Origin: Mycolicibacterium austroafricanum
GTDB lineage: Bacteria; Actinomycetota; Actinomycetes; Mycobacteriales; Mycobacteriaceae
Direction: 5' to 3'
Length of the DNA: 64,000 nt
NCBI RefSeq assembly: GCF_902705885.1
Contig: NZ_CACSIP010000001.1
Span: forward strand, 131,315-195,314
In this document: positions 1-8,512 of the stretch, piece after piece
Position numbering within the stretch: the stretch's first letter is position 1
Layout: each line of letters begins with the position of its first letter
Position numbers and translations under genes: made by a program
Notes under the pieces: generated by a model
Told to the model about the DNA's origin: nothing
What the model saw: the letters and a program-made list of their open reading frames with translations, nothing else
Database searches by the model: none

Positions 1-332
1 TCGACGTTCTCGGTGAGGTCCCGGCTGGTCATGCCCTTGTGCACGTGTTCGTGTCCGGCAAGCGCGTTGAACTCCTCGATGCGTGCCTTGACGTCGTGGC
101 GCAACACCCGTTCCCGCGCGGCGATCGACTCCAGGTCGACGTTCTCGAGCACCCGCTCGTAATCGGCCAGGACGGCCTCCGGCACGTCTGAATTCCCCGC
201 ACCGAGTTCCATCTGCGCCCGCAGCACCGCCAGCCACAGCCGCCGCTCGGTGACGATCTTGGCCTGCGGGGACCAGATCGCCACCATCTCATCGCTGGCG
301 TAGCGCTGGGCCAACACGTTCGGGATGCTCAC
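1..332 (-). CDS. purB: Adenylosuccinate lyase, N-terminal part (cut by window edge)
   Basis: Purine-synthesis lyase that removes fumarate from SAICAR and from adenylosuccinate in the cytosol. Only the first 110 residues lie in the window. The N-terminus reads VSIPNVLAQRYASDEM, followed by KIVTERRLWLAVLRAQ and the conserved stretch HEHVHKGMTSRDLTEN that contributes to the active site in this family. The start is taken as GTG at 332; a TAGGCT -10 box 8 bases upstream suggests a leaderless message. It is divergent from the DUF429-RelA/SpoT gene, and purD lies about 5 kb away on the same strand, as in other mycobacteria. Confidence 0.93.
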   Translation of the reverse strand, partial: MSIPNVLAQRYASDEMVAIWSPQAKIVTERRLWLAVLRAQMELGAGNSDVPEAVLADYERVLENVDLESIAARERVLRHDVKARIEEFNALAGHEHVHKGMTSRDLTENV

Positions 333-340
333 GAAAGCAC

Positions 341-346
341 AGCCTA
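341..346 (-). promoter_or_regulatory. -10 box of purB, probably leaderless
   Basis: TAGGCT on the minus strand fits the mycobacterial TANNNT -10 pattern and ends 8 bases before the GTG start at 332, so transcription would begin at or next to the start codon. No ribosome-binding site lies in between. Confidence 0.5.
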
Positions 347-396
347 TCGGGCCACAGGACACCGTCTTCGATCCGTCCGTAGGGCACAGTGGACGC

Positions 397-2118
397 GTGC
401 ACTTCGTCGGACTCGACCTGGCCTGGGGCCAGCGCAAACCCACAGGTGTCGCCGCGATCGACGATGCCGGGCGGCTGGTCTATGCCGGCTCGGCCACCGA
501 CGACGCCAGCATCCGGGCCGCGTTGGCGCCCTACACCGAGGGCGCCTGTCTAGTCGCGATCGATGCTCCGTTGATCGTCACCAACCCGACCGGGCAGCGC
601 CCTGCCGAACGGGAACTCAACGCCGACTTCGGTCGGTTCCAGGCCGGTGCCCACCCGTCCAACACGGGCAAGCCGGAGTTCGCGGACGTTCCCCGGGGCG
701 CCCGCATCGCCAGTGCGCTGGACCTCGACATGGACCCGTATTCCACAGCTGCGCGCCGCGCCATCGAGGTCTACCCGCACCCGGCGACGGTGGCGTTGTT
801 CCGGCTCGGCCGGACCCTGAAGTACAAGGCCAAGCCCGGCCGCGGCGTCGCCCAGTTGCGTGCGGAACTGCTGCGTCTGATGGAGCACATCGAGGCACTC
901 GCGCAGACGGACCCGCCGCTACGCACGGCCGACAGCCCGGATTGGGCGAAGCTGCGCGACATGGCGGAGAACGCCGAGCGCAAGAGCGATCTCCGTCTGG
1001 TCGAGGATCCGGTCGACGCGGTGATGTGTGCGTATGTGGCCATGTACGCGGTGCGCCGGCCGTCGGACGTGACGGTCTACGGCGACGGCGAGACCGGCTA
1101 CATCGTCACGCCGACGTTGCCGTCCGACCTGGTCCCGGCGCCGCCGGAGCCGACGCCCGGCGCCATTCACGACGCCATCGCGACCTACGCCGAGCGCCGG
1201 CCGTCGCTGACCCGCTCGACCGGGCGCTACCTGTCGGAGGTCATGGGCCTGCTCGACGACGCCGGGATCAACTACCTCAGTGTCACGGCGCGCACCAAGA
1301 CCGTTGCGTCGTTCGCCGCGAAGGCGGACCGCACCGTCGAGGGGCGTCGGCTCTACACCGATCCGCTCTCCGAGATCACCGACCAGATCGGGCTGCGGGT
1401 GATCACCTATCTCCGCGACGACGTCGCCGCGGTCGCCAACCTGCTCGGAGAGGAGATGCGGCTGCTCGACGACCGGGACATGGGGGTCGAGACGGCGAGC
1501 GAAGGCCGCTGGGGTTACGCGAGCAGGCACCTGCTGGTCGCGGTCGAGGGTGAGCAACAACCGGCCTCGGTCCAGGTCCGGACCATCCTGCAGCACGCGT
1601 GGGCCGAGTTCGAGCACGACATCCGCTACAAGGGTTCGGTGCCCGAGGAGGACGCGCCCGATCTCAATCGGCGGTTCACGCTGGCCGCGGGCCTGCTCGA
1701 GCTGGCCGACCGTGAGTTCTCGGCAATCCGCGAAAGACTCCGCTCGACCGTGCCGTCGGAACGTGCCCCGCAGACCACCAGTGATCCCCGCATCCCGACG
1801 CCGGTGCTGGCCACCTATCTCGGTAACCGGTTCCCCGACGCCGGATGGTCACGCACCGAGCACTACGCCTGGATCGCGGGGCTGCTGCTCGAACTCGGCA
1901 TCGACTCCGTGGACGGCGTCGATGCGATCCTCAGCCGCGTCGACACGACCGCGGTCAACGACGCGATGGGTTACCGCTACCCGGCAGGCGCGGTGCGCAG
2001 GCTCGACGACGTGTTGCTCGCGGTGTTCGGCACCCAGTATCTGCAGTTGGACGGCAACAATGATCGGATTGCACTGCTGGAAAGCCGATTTCAGCGACTC
2101 AACGGCACCTTCGGCTAG
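397..2118 (+). CDS. DUF429 (RNase H-like) - RelA/SpoT (p)ppGpp synthetase fusion protein
   Basis: Two-domain cytosolic protein of 573 residues from the GTG at 397. Residues 1-240 are a DUF429 domain with acidic residues suited to an RNase H-like fold (Asp7 in VGLDLAW, Asp56 in AIDAPL, Asp207 in DPVDAV). Residues 255-420 are a RelA/SpoT synthetase domain: ARTK at 298-301, ITDQIGLRV with Asp329, WGYASRH at 372-378, and VQVRT at 392-396. The layout matches the M. smegmatis protein described as MS_RHII-RSD, an RNase HII/(p)ppGpp synthetase. The residue before VQVRT, usually Glu in EIQIRT, is Ser391. An ATG at 325 would overlap purB, so the GTG is preferred. The stop overlaps the convergent permease gene by 4 bases. 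Confidence 0.88.
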   Translation: MHFVGLDLAWGQRKPTGVAAIDDAGRLVYAGSATDDASIRAALAPYTEGACLVAIDAPLIVTNPTGQRPAERELNADFGRFQAGAHPSNTGKPEFADVPRGARIASALDLDMDPYSTAARRAIEVYPHPATVALFRLGRTLKYKAKPGRGVAQLRAELLRLMEHIEALAQTDPPLRTADSPDWAKLRDMAENAERKSDLRLVEDPVDAVMCAYVAMYAVRRPSDVTVYGDGETGYIVTPTLPSDLVPAPPEPTPGAIHDAIATYAERRPSLTRSTGRYLSEVMGLLDDAGINYLSVTARTKTVASFAAKADRTVEGRRLYTDPLSEITDQIGLRVITYLRDDVAAVANLLGEEMRLLDDRDMGVETASEGRWGYASRHLLVAVEGEQQPASVQVRTILQHAWAEFEHDIRYKGSVPEEDAPDLNRRFTLAAGLLELADREFSAIRERLRSTVPSERAPQTTSDPRIPTPVLATYLGNRFPDAGWSRTEHYAWIAGLLLELGIDSVDGVDAILSRVDTTAVNDAMGYRYPAGAVRRLDDVLLAVFGTQYLQLDGNNDRIALLESRFQRLNGTFG

Positions 2119-3551
2119 TTCGGTCCTGCTCCCAGGTGCGTCGGATCGGTGATCCGGCCGTCCCTGATGCCGAGTTGCCGGTTGATCACCTGGGTGATGA
2201 AGAACAGCACCACACCGATGACGACCAGTCCGCCGGCCACGATGTACTGCTGGGCTGGGCGGCCCGACAGCGGGGTGACCAGATACAGCGACACCAGGAA
2301 CCCGACGACGGGCAGCGCAGTCGGCGTCCTGAAGTGGCCGCCGGACTTCTGCACATCGCGGCGCAGCACCAGCACTGCGACGTTCACCACCGCGAACACC
2401 GCGAGTAGCAGCAGCGAGGTGGTACCACCCAGGATCGAGATCGCACTGCTGCTGGCGAACGTCGACACGTAGATGATCACGCCGAACGCGATCAGCGTCG
2501 TGAAGATGATCGCGGCCCACGGCGACCGACGGGTGGGATGGACCGACCCCAGCACCGGCGGAAGCACGTGCTGGCGGGACATGCCGTAGATCAGCCGGCT
2601 TGCCATCAGCATGTTGATCAGCGCGGTGTTCGACACCGCGAACATCGTTATGAAAGGCAGGATGTCGTCGATCGGCAGGCCCGGCGCTCCGGCTTTGACC
2701 ACCTCCACGAGGGGGGTGTCGCTCTCCTTGAGCTCACCGACCGGCACCAGGGCCACCGCCACGATGGACACCAGGATGTACACCACGCCGGCGATCGACA
2801 GGCCACTCAACAGGATCTTGGGGAAGGTGTTGACCGGATCTTTGGTCTCCTCGGCCATGTTCACCGAGTCCTCGAAGCCGACCATCGCGAAGAACGCCAG
2901 CGACGTGGCGGCCGTGATCGCCAGGAAGGTGCTCTTGTCCTCACCGGTCTCGAACGCGACGGTCCGGGAGAAATCGACATCGGCGCCGCCGGTGAAGGCC
3001 CAGAAGCCGACCATGATCACCACGATCAAGCCGGTGATCTCGATGATGGTCAGGACGACGTTGAGCTTGACGCTCTCCCCGACCCCGCGGTAGTTGATCG
3101 CCGCGAGCCCGGCCATGAACAGCAACGCCAGCACGGCGACCGCCAGCTTCGGCGCGTCGTAGTCCACGCCTTCGAAGAAGTTCGCCGCGAATGCTCTGGA
3201 TGCCGTTGACGCCGAGGTGATTCCGGAGCACATCACGACGAAAGCCACCAGAAAGGTGACGAAGTGGATGCCGAAAGCCTTGTGCGCGTACAGCGCCGCG
3301 CCCGCGGCCTGGGGGTACTTGGTGACCAGCTCCAGATAGCTGAATGCGGTGATGGTGGCGACACCGAACGCGATCAGGAACGGCAGCCACGCGGCACCGC
3401 CGACCTCGCCGGCGACGTCGCCGAGCAGCGCGTACACGCCGGTCCCGAGGATGTCCCCGACAATGAACAACAGCAGTAGGCCCGGACCCATCACCCGCTT
3501 CAACTCGGGTTGTTGATCACCGACCTTTGCCCCAGCGCCGGACTCCGTCAT
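2115..3551 (-). CDS. APC-superfamily amino acid permease
   Basis: Integral membrane transporter of 478 residues with about 12 hydrophobic segments. The first segment carries the glycine-rich GPGLLLLFIVGDILGTGVY, the substrate-binding TM1 motif of the amino acid-polyamine-organocation family. Further family features are the TM6 stretch AFFAMVGFEDSVNMAEE and the YGMSRQHVLP loop. Substrate cannot be read from the sequence; amino acids or amines are the usual cargo. A good ribosome-binding site (ggggagg) precedes the ATG. It lies 83 bases downstream of a TetR gene on the same strand, so that regulator may control it. Confidence 0.85.
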   Translation of the reverse strand: MTESGAGAKVGDQQPELKRVMGPGLLLLFIVGDILGTGVYALLGDVAGEVGGAAWLPFLIAFGVATITAFSYLELVTKYPQAAGAALYAHKAFGIHFVTFLVAFVVMCSGITSASTASRAFAANFFEGVDYDAPKLAVAVLALLFMAGLAAINYRGVGESVKLNVVLTIIEITGLIVVIMVGFWAFTGGADVDFSRTVAFETGEDKSTFLAITAATSLAFFAMVGFEDSVNMAEETKDPVNTFPKILLSGLSIAGVVYILVSIVAVALVPVGELKESDTPLVEVVKAGAPGLPIDDILPFITMFAVSNTALINMLMASRLIYGMSRQHVLPPVLGSVHPTRRSPWAAIIFTTLIAFGVIIYVSTFASSSAISILGGTTSLLLLAVFAVVNVAVLVLRRDVQKSGGHFRTPTALPVVGFLVSLYLVTPLSGRPAQQYIVAGGLVVIGVVLFFITQVINRQLGIRDGRITDPTHLGAGPN

Positions 3552-3634
3552 CGCGCCTCCCCTGACCGCTCACTGGAAAAACCATCATGAGACAGTCGGA
3601 CTTGCCATCCGGGGTCAACCGCAAACCTCGTCGA

Positions 3635-4255
3635 TCACAGATGTTGAGGGTGGAACGGAGCCAGCATGTCGATCACGTCGATCAGGGTCGCCCTGGCCGT
3701 TGCCCGCGGACCGTCCCCGTCCCCGACAAGCGCTGCCACCACCGCACCGTCGACCGCGCACACCAGAGCGGTGAGCAGTTCGGCGCGTACAGATCTGCCG
3801 GACCGTTCGACCACCTCGACGACGGCGTTGGTGCGCTGGGCGAGGATGCGCCGCTGGATGTCCCGCAAGCCGGGTTGCCGAGCGCAGGCGATCAATCGTT
3901 CATACCGCGAGATCAGTTGTTCGGTAATCAGTTCGGGACTGTCTCCGACGAGTAGGTCGACGAGGATGTCGGCGATGGACTCGGCGCCGCGGCGGCGGCG
4001 CGGCAGGGTGGCGACCCGCTCCCGCAACTCCACCGATTCCCGGGTACCGACATGTTCGACCGCCTTGGCGATCAGGTCTTCCAGCGACGAGAAGTAGTAG
4101 GTGGTGGACGCCAGCGGCAACCCGGCCCGGCGGGCCACGGCACGATGTCGCACCGCGTCGAAGCCCCCTTCGCAGAGCAGGTCGGCAGCTGCGCTGACCA
4201 GCGCATACCGCCGACGTTCTCCCTTGGGAGTGACTGCTGCCGTCACCTCTAGCAT
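3635..4255 (-). CDS. TetR-family transcriptional regulator
   Basis: 206 residues. The N-terminal helix-turn-helix spans roughly residues 12-58, with the family signature AVARRAGLPLASTTYYFSS and the following LEDLIAKAVEH. The C-terminal helical part, by family rule, binds a ligand and dimerises. By gene order it corresponds to Rv0775 of M. tuberculosis. It is divergent from the exported esterase gene (84-base gap) and upstream of the permease gene on the same strand, so both are candidate targets. I found no clear palindromic operator in the gap. Start ATG at 4255; a GTG three codons in is possible. Confidence 0.85.
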   Translation of the reverse strand: MLEVTAAVTPKGERRRYALVSAAADLLCEGGFDAVRHRAVARRAGLPLASTTYYFSSLEDLIAKAVEHVGTRESVELRERVATLPRRRRGAESIADILVDLLVGDSPELITEQLISRYERLIACARQPGLRDIQRRILAQRTNAVVEVVERSGRSVRAELLTALVCAVDGAVVAALVGDGDGPRATARATLIDVIDMLAPFHPQHL

Positions 4256-4338
4256 CGTGCCAGTCAGGAGGTTTCGGCATCGGGCTTTCGCCTAATCACC
4301 AACCATTGCCCTGACGCGGTGATGGCATGATGGCGCCC

Positions 4339-5181
4339 ATGCCAGTCCTCACCCGCCGCGCGCTCCTGCAAATCGGCGTGGGCACTGGCGTCGTGGCCGC
4401 CGGGGGGTACACATTGGGCGCCGCACTGGCCGCAGGCGCACCGCCGGCACCGCAGGCACCACCCGTCCCGGCTCCGACCTACGACGCCGGATCCTTTGTG
4501 TCCGCTGCCCGGGGCGGGGCGGTGACCAACTGGGTCATCGCGCGCCCACCCGGCCAGACGGCTCCGCTGAGGCCGGTGATCCTGCTGCACGGCAAGGATT
4601 CCAGCGCCCAGACCGTGATGTCGATGGGTGCCGAGCAGTTCCTGGCGGACGCGGTCCGGGCGGGCGTCGCGCCGTTCGCCCTCGCCGCGGTCGACGGGGG
4701 CAACGGTTACTGGCACCGACGCGCCTCCGGTGACGATTCCGGAGCGATGGTGCTCGACGAGTTCCTCCCACTCCTGGGCGAGCACGGCCTCGACACGTCG
4801 CGGGTGGGCTTCCTGGGGTGGTCGATGGGCGGCTACGGCGCGATGCTGCTGGGCTCGCGGTTGGGCGCCGGACGCACCGCCGCGATCTGTGCTGTCAGCC
4901 CTGCCCTGTGGACGTCGTCGGCGTCGGTGGCGCCGGGTGCGTTCGACGGCGCCGAAGACTACGCCGCCAACAGCGTGTGGGGCCTGGGCGCGCTCGACGG
5001 GATCCCGCTGCGAATCGACTGCGGGTACGACGATCCGTTCTACCCGGCAACCCAGCAGTTCATCGCGCAGTTGGCGGCGCCGCCGGCCGGCGGCTTCTCC
5101 CCCGGCGGGCACAATGCGTCGTATTGGTCCTCGCAGTTGACCGGCGAGCTCACCTGGGCCGCACCGCTGCTCACCGCCTAG
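4339..5181 (+). CDS. Exported alpha/beta-hydrolase esterase (Rv0774c-like)
   Basis: About 280 residues. The N-terminus [17 protein letters not shown] is followed by a hydrophobic stretch and an Ala/Pro-rich linker, consistent with a Tat-type signal (RR) or an anchored export signal. The nucleophile elbow GWSMGGYG (about residues 155-162) places the catalytic Ser; a late GGHNASYW supplies the probable His. By position it is the counterpart of Rv0774c, described as an esterase. The ATG at 4339 is chosen because a CATGAT -10-like box ends 7 bases before it; ATGs at 4327 and 4330 are alternatives. It runs convergently into purD with a 4-base overlap. Confidence 0.82.
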   Translation: MPVLTRRALLQIGVGTGVVAAGGYTLGAALAAGAPPAPQAPPVPAPTYDAGSFVSAARGGAVTNWVIARPPGQTAPLRPVILLHGKDSSAQTVMSMGAEQFLADAVRAGVAPFALAAVDGGNGYWHRRASGDDSGAMVLDEFLPLLGEHGLDTSRVGFLGWSMGGYGAMLLGSRLGAGRTAAICAVSPALWTSSASVAPGAFDGAEDYAANSVWGLGALDGIPLRIDCGYDDPFYPATQQFIAQLAAPPAGGFSPGGHNASYWSSQLTGELTWAAPLLTA

Positions 5182-6461
5182 AGAGAGATGCGCCCCTCCG
5201 CTGCCGCTAGGCCGATGTCGGTCCGAAAATGACTGCCCGGCAGCCGGATCGAAGCGATCCGCCGGTAGGCGGCCTCGCGCGCGGCTGCCAGGTCGGCGCC
5301 AACTCCCACCACCGACAGCACTCGGCCACCCGCGGACACCACAGCGCCGTCGTCGCGGCGGGCAGTGCCGGCGTGCAGCACGCTCCCGCCGTGTTCGGAG
5401 CCCGGATCGGCGCCGTGAATGACGTCGCCCACCCTGGGGCGCCCCGGGTAGTTCTCCGCGGCGACGACGACGGTGACGGCCGCGCCGTCGCTCCACCGTA
5501 GCGCCGGCTGAGCGGCCAGTTCCCCGGTGGCGGCGGCGCGCAACAGCTGCCCCAGAGGGGATTCGAGCAGCGCGAGCACCGCTTGGGTCTCGGGATCACC
5601 GAAGCGGCAGTTGAATTCAACAACCGCAGGGCCGTGTGAGGTGATGGCCAGCCCGGCGTACAGCAGGCCCGAGAACGGGCAGCCCCGCTTGACGAGTTCG
5701 GCGGCAACGGGTTTGACGACCTCGTCGACGATGCGTCCGGTCATCTCGTCGGGCAGCCACGGCAGCGGGGTGTAGGCCCCCATACCGCCGGTGTTGGGTC
5801 CGCTGTCGCCGTCGCCGACGCGCTTGAAGTCCTGCGCCGGCAGCAGCGGGACCACCGTCTCCCCATCGACGACGCAGAACAGCGACACCTCCGGGCCGTC
5901 GAGGAACGACTCGAGAAGTACCGGGTGGCCGGCCTCGAGCAGGCTCGCGGCGTGCGCGCGGGCGGCGTCGCGGTCGGCGGTGACCACCACGCCCTTACCG
6001 GCCGCCAGGCCGTCGTCTTTGACCACCCATGCCGGGTCCCCGCCGGCAGGGCCGAACCGGTCCAGCGCGGAGTCGAGGCGGGCGGGGTTGTCGACGATCT
6101 CGCTGCCCGCGGTGCGCACCCCCGCAGCGGTCATCACGTCCTTGGCGAAGGATTTCGACCCCTCGATTCGGGCAGCGTCCTTCGTCGGCCCGAAGCAGGC
6201 GATGCCCGCCGCCCGCACCGCGTCGGCGACACCGAGGACCAGCGGCACCTCGGGTCCGATGACAACGAGGTCGGCCCCGACGCGACGCGCGAGCGCGACG
6301 ACCGCCTCACCCGAGGTGACGTCGAGCTCGTACTGGTCGGCAAGGGCCGCCGTGCCCGCGTTGCCGGGCGCCACTGTGAGCGCGTCGACCTCCGGGTCTC
6401 GGCGCAGCGCGAGCAGCAGCGCGTGTTCACGGGCTCCGGATCCGACCACCAGGACGTGCAC
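5178..6461 (-). CDS. purD: Phosphoribosylamine-glycine ligase (GAR synthetase)
   Basis: ATP-grasp enzyme of de novo purine synthesis that joins glycine to 5-phosphoribosylamine. From GTG 6461 it has 427 residues, close to the usual ~425. It opens with [19 protein letters not shown], the conserved PurD N-terminal domain. Other family blocks are [18 protein letters not shown], the ATP-grasp segment [15 protein letters not shown], and [26 protein letters not shown] is the metal-binding end of the ATP-grasp domain. An upstream ATG at 6506 would add 15 non-conserved residues; the TAGGGT box 8 bases before the GTG argues against it. Confidence 0.95.
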   Translation of the reverse strand: MHVLVVGSGAREHALLLALRRDPEVDALTVAPGNAGTAALADQYELDVTSGEAVVALARRVGADLVVIGPEVPLVLGVADAVRAAGIACFGPTKDAARIEGSKSFAKDVMTAAGVRTAGSEIVDNPARLDSALDRFGPAGGDPAWVVKDDGLAAGKGVVVTADRDAARAHAASLLEAGHPVLLESFLDGPEVSLFCVVDGETVVPLLPAQDFKRVGDGDSGPNTGGMGAYTPLPWLPDEMTGRIVDEVVKPVAAELVKRGCPFSGLLYAGLAITSHGPAVVEFNCRFGDPETQAVLALLESPLGQLLRAAATGELAAQPALRWSDGAAVTVVVAAENYPGRPRVGDVIHGADPGSEHGGSVLHAGTARRDDGAVVSAGGRVLSVVGVGADLAAAREAAYRRIASIRLPGSHFRTDIGLAAAEGRISL

Positions 6462-6469
6462 AGCAGCCC

Positions 6470-6475
6470 ACCCTA
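6470..6475 (-). promoter_or_regulatory. -10 box of purD, probably leaderless
   Basis: TAGGGT on the minus strand, 8 bases before the GTG at 6461, fits TANNNT and places the transcript start at the start codon, as at purB. Confidence 0.45.
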
Positions 6476-6509
6476 ATCGCACCGAGGCACGGAAGCCCGA
6501 CCCCATCGG

Positions 6510-6537
6510 CCATACAGTTATGCGGATCGGTGTATGG
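6510..6537 (+). promoter_or_regulatory. Inverted-repeat operator over the P450 promoter
   Basis: Perfect 7-base arms CCATACA (6510-6516) and TGTATGG (6531-6537) are separated by 14 bases. The right arm overlaps TATGGT (6533-6538), a good -10 box, and the left arm lies where the -35 would be, so a dimeric repressor bound here would block the promoter of the P450 gene at 6579. The TetR gene directly downstream of the P450 is the obvious candidate regulator, but no second copy of the motif precedes it. Confidence 0.5.
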
Positions 6538-6578
6538 TCTAGGGAAAGTGCTGCACGTCACATCAGGAGTGAATCGAC

Positions 6579-7841
6579 ATGACCACGACGAACGACGGGC
6601 TGCAGAGTTGCCCGCTCCTCCCCCAGGGATACGACTTCACCGACCCGGATGTCCTGCTCAAGGGCATTCCCATCACCGAGTTCGCCGAACTCCGCAAGAC
6701 CGCGCCGGTGTGGTGGAACGCCCAGGAAGAGTCGATCTTCGACGATGGCGGCTATTGGGTGATCACCCGGCACGCGGACATCAAGGCGATCTCACGGGAC
6801 GGCGCGTTGTGGTCGACCAACCGCAAGGGCGCCGTGATGCGCCTGCCCGACGGCGTCACCGCCGACCAACTCGACCTGACCAAGGCCCTGCTGATCAACC
6901 ACGACGCACCTGAGCACACCCGGTTGCGCAAGATCGTCTCGCGCCTCTTCACCCCCAGGGCGATCGTCGCCCTGGAGGAGAAGCTGGCGGTCGCCGCGCG
7001 CGACATCGTGCGGTCGGCCGCGGAACGAAGCTCCGGCAACTTCGTCGACGACATCGCGATGCCGTTGCCGCTGCTGGCGATCGCCGACCTCATCGGGGTC
7101 CCCGAGGGCGACCGCGAGAAGCTGTTCCACTGGACCAACTGCATCATGAACACCGACGATCCGGACTTCGACTCCGATCCGACCGTCGCGAACGCCGAGC
7201 TGATGGGCTACGCGTACAACATGGCAGAAGAACGCCGCCGCTGCCCCGCCGACGACATCGTCACCCGGCTGATCCAGGCCGACTTGAGCGAACCAGGCGG
7301 CGAGACCACCGAGCCCCTGGGCGACGTCGAGTTCGCGTTCTTCGTGATCCTGCTCGCGGTGGCCGGCAACGAGACCACCCGCAACGCGATGACCCACGGC
7401 ATGAATGCGTTCCTGGAGAACCCCGACCAGTGGGAGCTGTTCAAACGCGAACGGCCCGAGACCGCCGTCGAGGAGATCATCCGCTGGGCCACCCCGGTGC
7501 ACTGTTTCCAGCGCACCGCACTCACCGACGTGGAGATCGGTGGCGCGAAGATCGCCGAGGGGCAGCGAGTCGGACTGTTCTACAGCTCCGCGAACTTCGA
7601 CGAGGACGTCTTCGACCGGCCCTTCGAGTTCGACATCCTGCGGAATCCCAATCCGCACTTGGCATTCGGCGGCAACGGAGCACACTTCTGCATCGGCGCC
7701 AACCTCGCCCGGATGGAGATCAAGCTGATGTTCAACGAGATCGCCGACCAGATTCCCGACATCACCAAGCTCGCCGAGCCGCAGCGGCTGCGGTCGGGAT
7801 GGATCAACGGCGTCAAGGACCTGCAGGTCTCCTACCGGTAG
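6579..7841 (+). CDS. Cytochrome P450, CYP125-like
   Basis: 420-residue soluble heme monooxygenase. The heme-binding loop FGGNGAHFCIGANLAR puts the ligand at Cys371, the I-helix oxygen motif is AGNETT (262-267) and the ExxR pair is EEIIR (298-302). Blocks such as PVWWN, DAPEHTRLRKIVSRLFTPRA, SANFDEDVFDRP and RLRSGW closely recall CYP125, which hydroxylates the terminal side-chain carbon of cholesterol/cholestenone. I therefore expect a steroid or branched-lipid substrate, as inference. It does not resemble CYP126, the P450 found beside purB in M. tuberculosis. The ribosome-binding site is caggag before ATG 6579. A TetR gene follows 29 bases downstream. Confidence 0.88.
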   Translation: MTTTNDGLQSCPLLPQGYDFTDPDVLLKGIPITEFAELRKTAPVWWNAQEESIFDDGGYWVITRHADIKAISRDGALWSTNRKGAVMRLPDGVTADQLDLTKALLINHDAPEHTRLRKIVSRLFTPRAIVALEEKLAVAARDIVRSAAERSSGNFVDDIAMPLPLLAIADLIGVPEGDREKLFHWTNCIMNTDDPDFDSDPTVANAELMGYAYNMAEERRRCPADDIVTRLIQADLSEPGGETTEPLGDVEFAFFVILLAVAGNETTRNAMTHGMNAFLENPDQWELFKRERPETAVEEIIRWATPVHCFQRTALTDVEIGGAKIAEGQRVGLFYSSANFDEDVFDRPFEFDILRNPNPHLAFGGNGAHFCIGANLARMEIKLMFNEIADQIPDITKLAEPQRLRSGWINGVKDLQVSYR

Positions 7842-7858
7842 CGGCCGACGGGGTGGCT

Positions 7859-7864
7859 TAGAGT
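7859..7864 (+). promoter_or_regulatory. -10 box for the TetR gene at 7871, probably leaderless
   Basis: TAGAGT ends 6 bases before the GTG at 7871 and there is no ribosome-binding site in between, so the gene probably has its own leaderless promoter besides read-through from the P450. Confidence 0.45.
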
Positions 7865-7870
7865 TCGTTC

Positions 7871-8512
7871 GTGCGCACCCACGGCTGGTCCGGTTCAGCG
7901 CCTGCCAACGACGAGGAGGCAGTCGCGCGGATCCTCGCCGCCGCCGGCAAGGCGATCGAGAACAAGGGGGCCGACTTCAGCATCTCCGATGTGGCCCGCA
8001 CGGTGGGGGTCACCCGGCAGACGGTGTACCGGTACTTCGCCAGCACCGAGGCACTGCTCGTCGCCGCGGCGGTGCACGCCGTCGACGGCTTCCTGGACCG
8101 ATTGGCCGCGCACCTGGCCGGGATCCATGATCCGGCCGAAGCGGTCACCGAAGCCGTTGCCACGGCGCTGGAGTGGCTGCCGCGGGAGAAATACATCGGC
8201 CTGCTGATGGTCCCCGGTGGCGCCTCCCACGTCGAATCGGTGACCTCGGACATCGCCCTGCGGTTCGGCCGGGACATGGTGGGACGTCTGGACGTCGACT
8301 GGACAGCGGCGGGCTATTCCGGCGCCGATCTCGACGAACTGGCCGAGCATCTGCTGCGGATCATCCAGTCGTTTGTCATCGACCCGGGACGCCCGCCACG
8401 GCAGGGCGACGAGCTGCGTGCCTACCTGCGCAGGTGGGTGGGCAACATGCTCACACCACCGTCAGCGGCAACGACTTGCGTTCCTCGAACACCCAGGATG
8501 CCCCACCGCTGA
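7871..8512 (+). CDS. TetR-family transcriptional regulator
   Basis: 213 residues from GTG 7871. The helix-turn-helix is seen in DVARTVGVTRQTVYRYFAST (about residues 38-57), followed by a helical ligand-binding part with no further recognisable signature. Its position directly behind the P450 suggests that it controls that gene, possibly through the inverted repeat at 6510-6537; this is inference. The last 62 bases overlap the 3' end of the convergent unknown gene, so the C-terminal tail is read from both strands. Confidence 0.85.
   Translation: MRTHGWSGSAPANDEEAVARILAAAGKAIENKGADFSISDVARTVGVTRQTVYRYFASTEALLVAAAVHAVDGFLDRLAAHLAGIHDPAEAVTEAVATALEWLPREKYIGLLMVPGGASHVESVTSDIALRFGRDMVGRLDVDWTAAGYSGADLDELAEHLLRIIQSFVIDPGRPPRQGDELRAYLRRWVGNMLTPPSAATTCVPRTPRMPHR

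Noticed and set aside
4264..5496. 410-codon minus-strand open frame across the esterase
   Set aside because: Arg/Gly-rich translation with no family likeness; it overlaps two real genes in full.
6579..7841. Naming this P450 CYP126 because of its nearness to purine genes
   Set aside because: Sequence blocks match CYP125-type enzymes, and the gene lies beside purD rather than purB.
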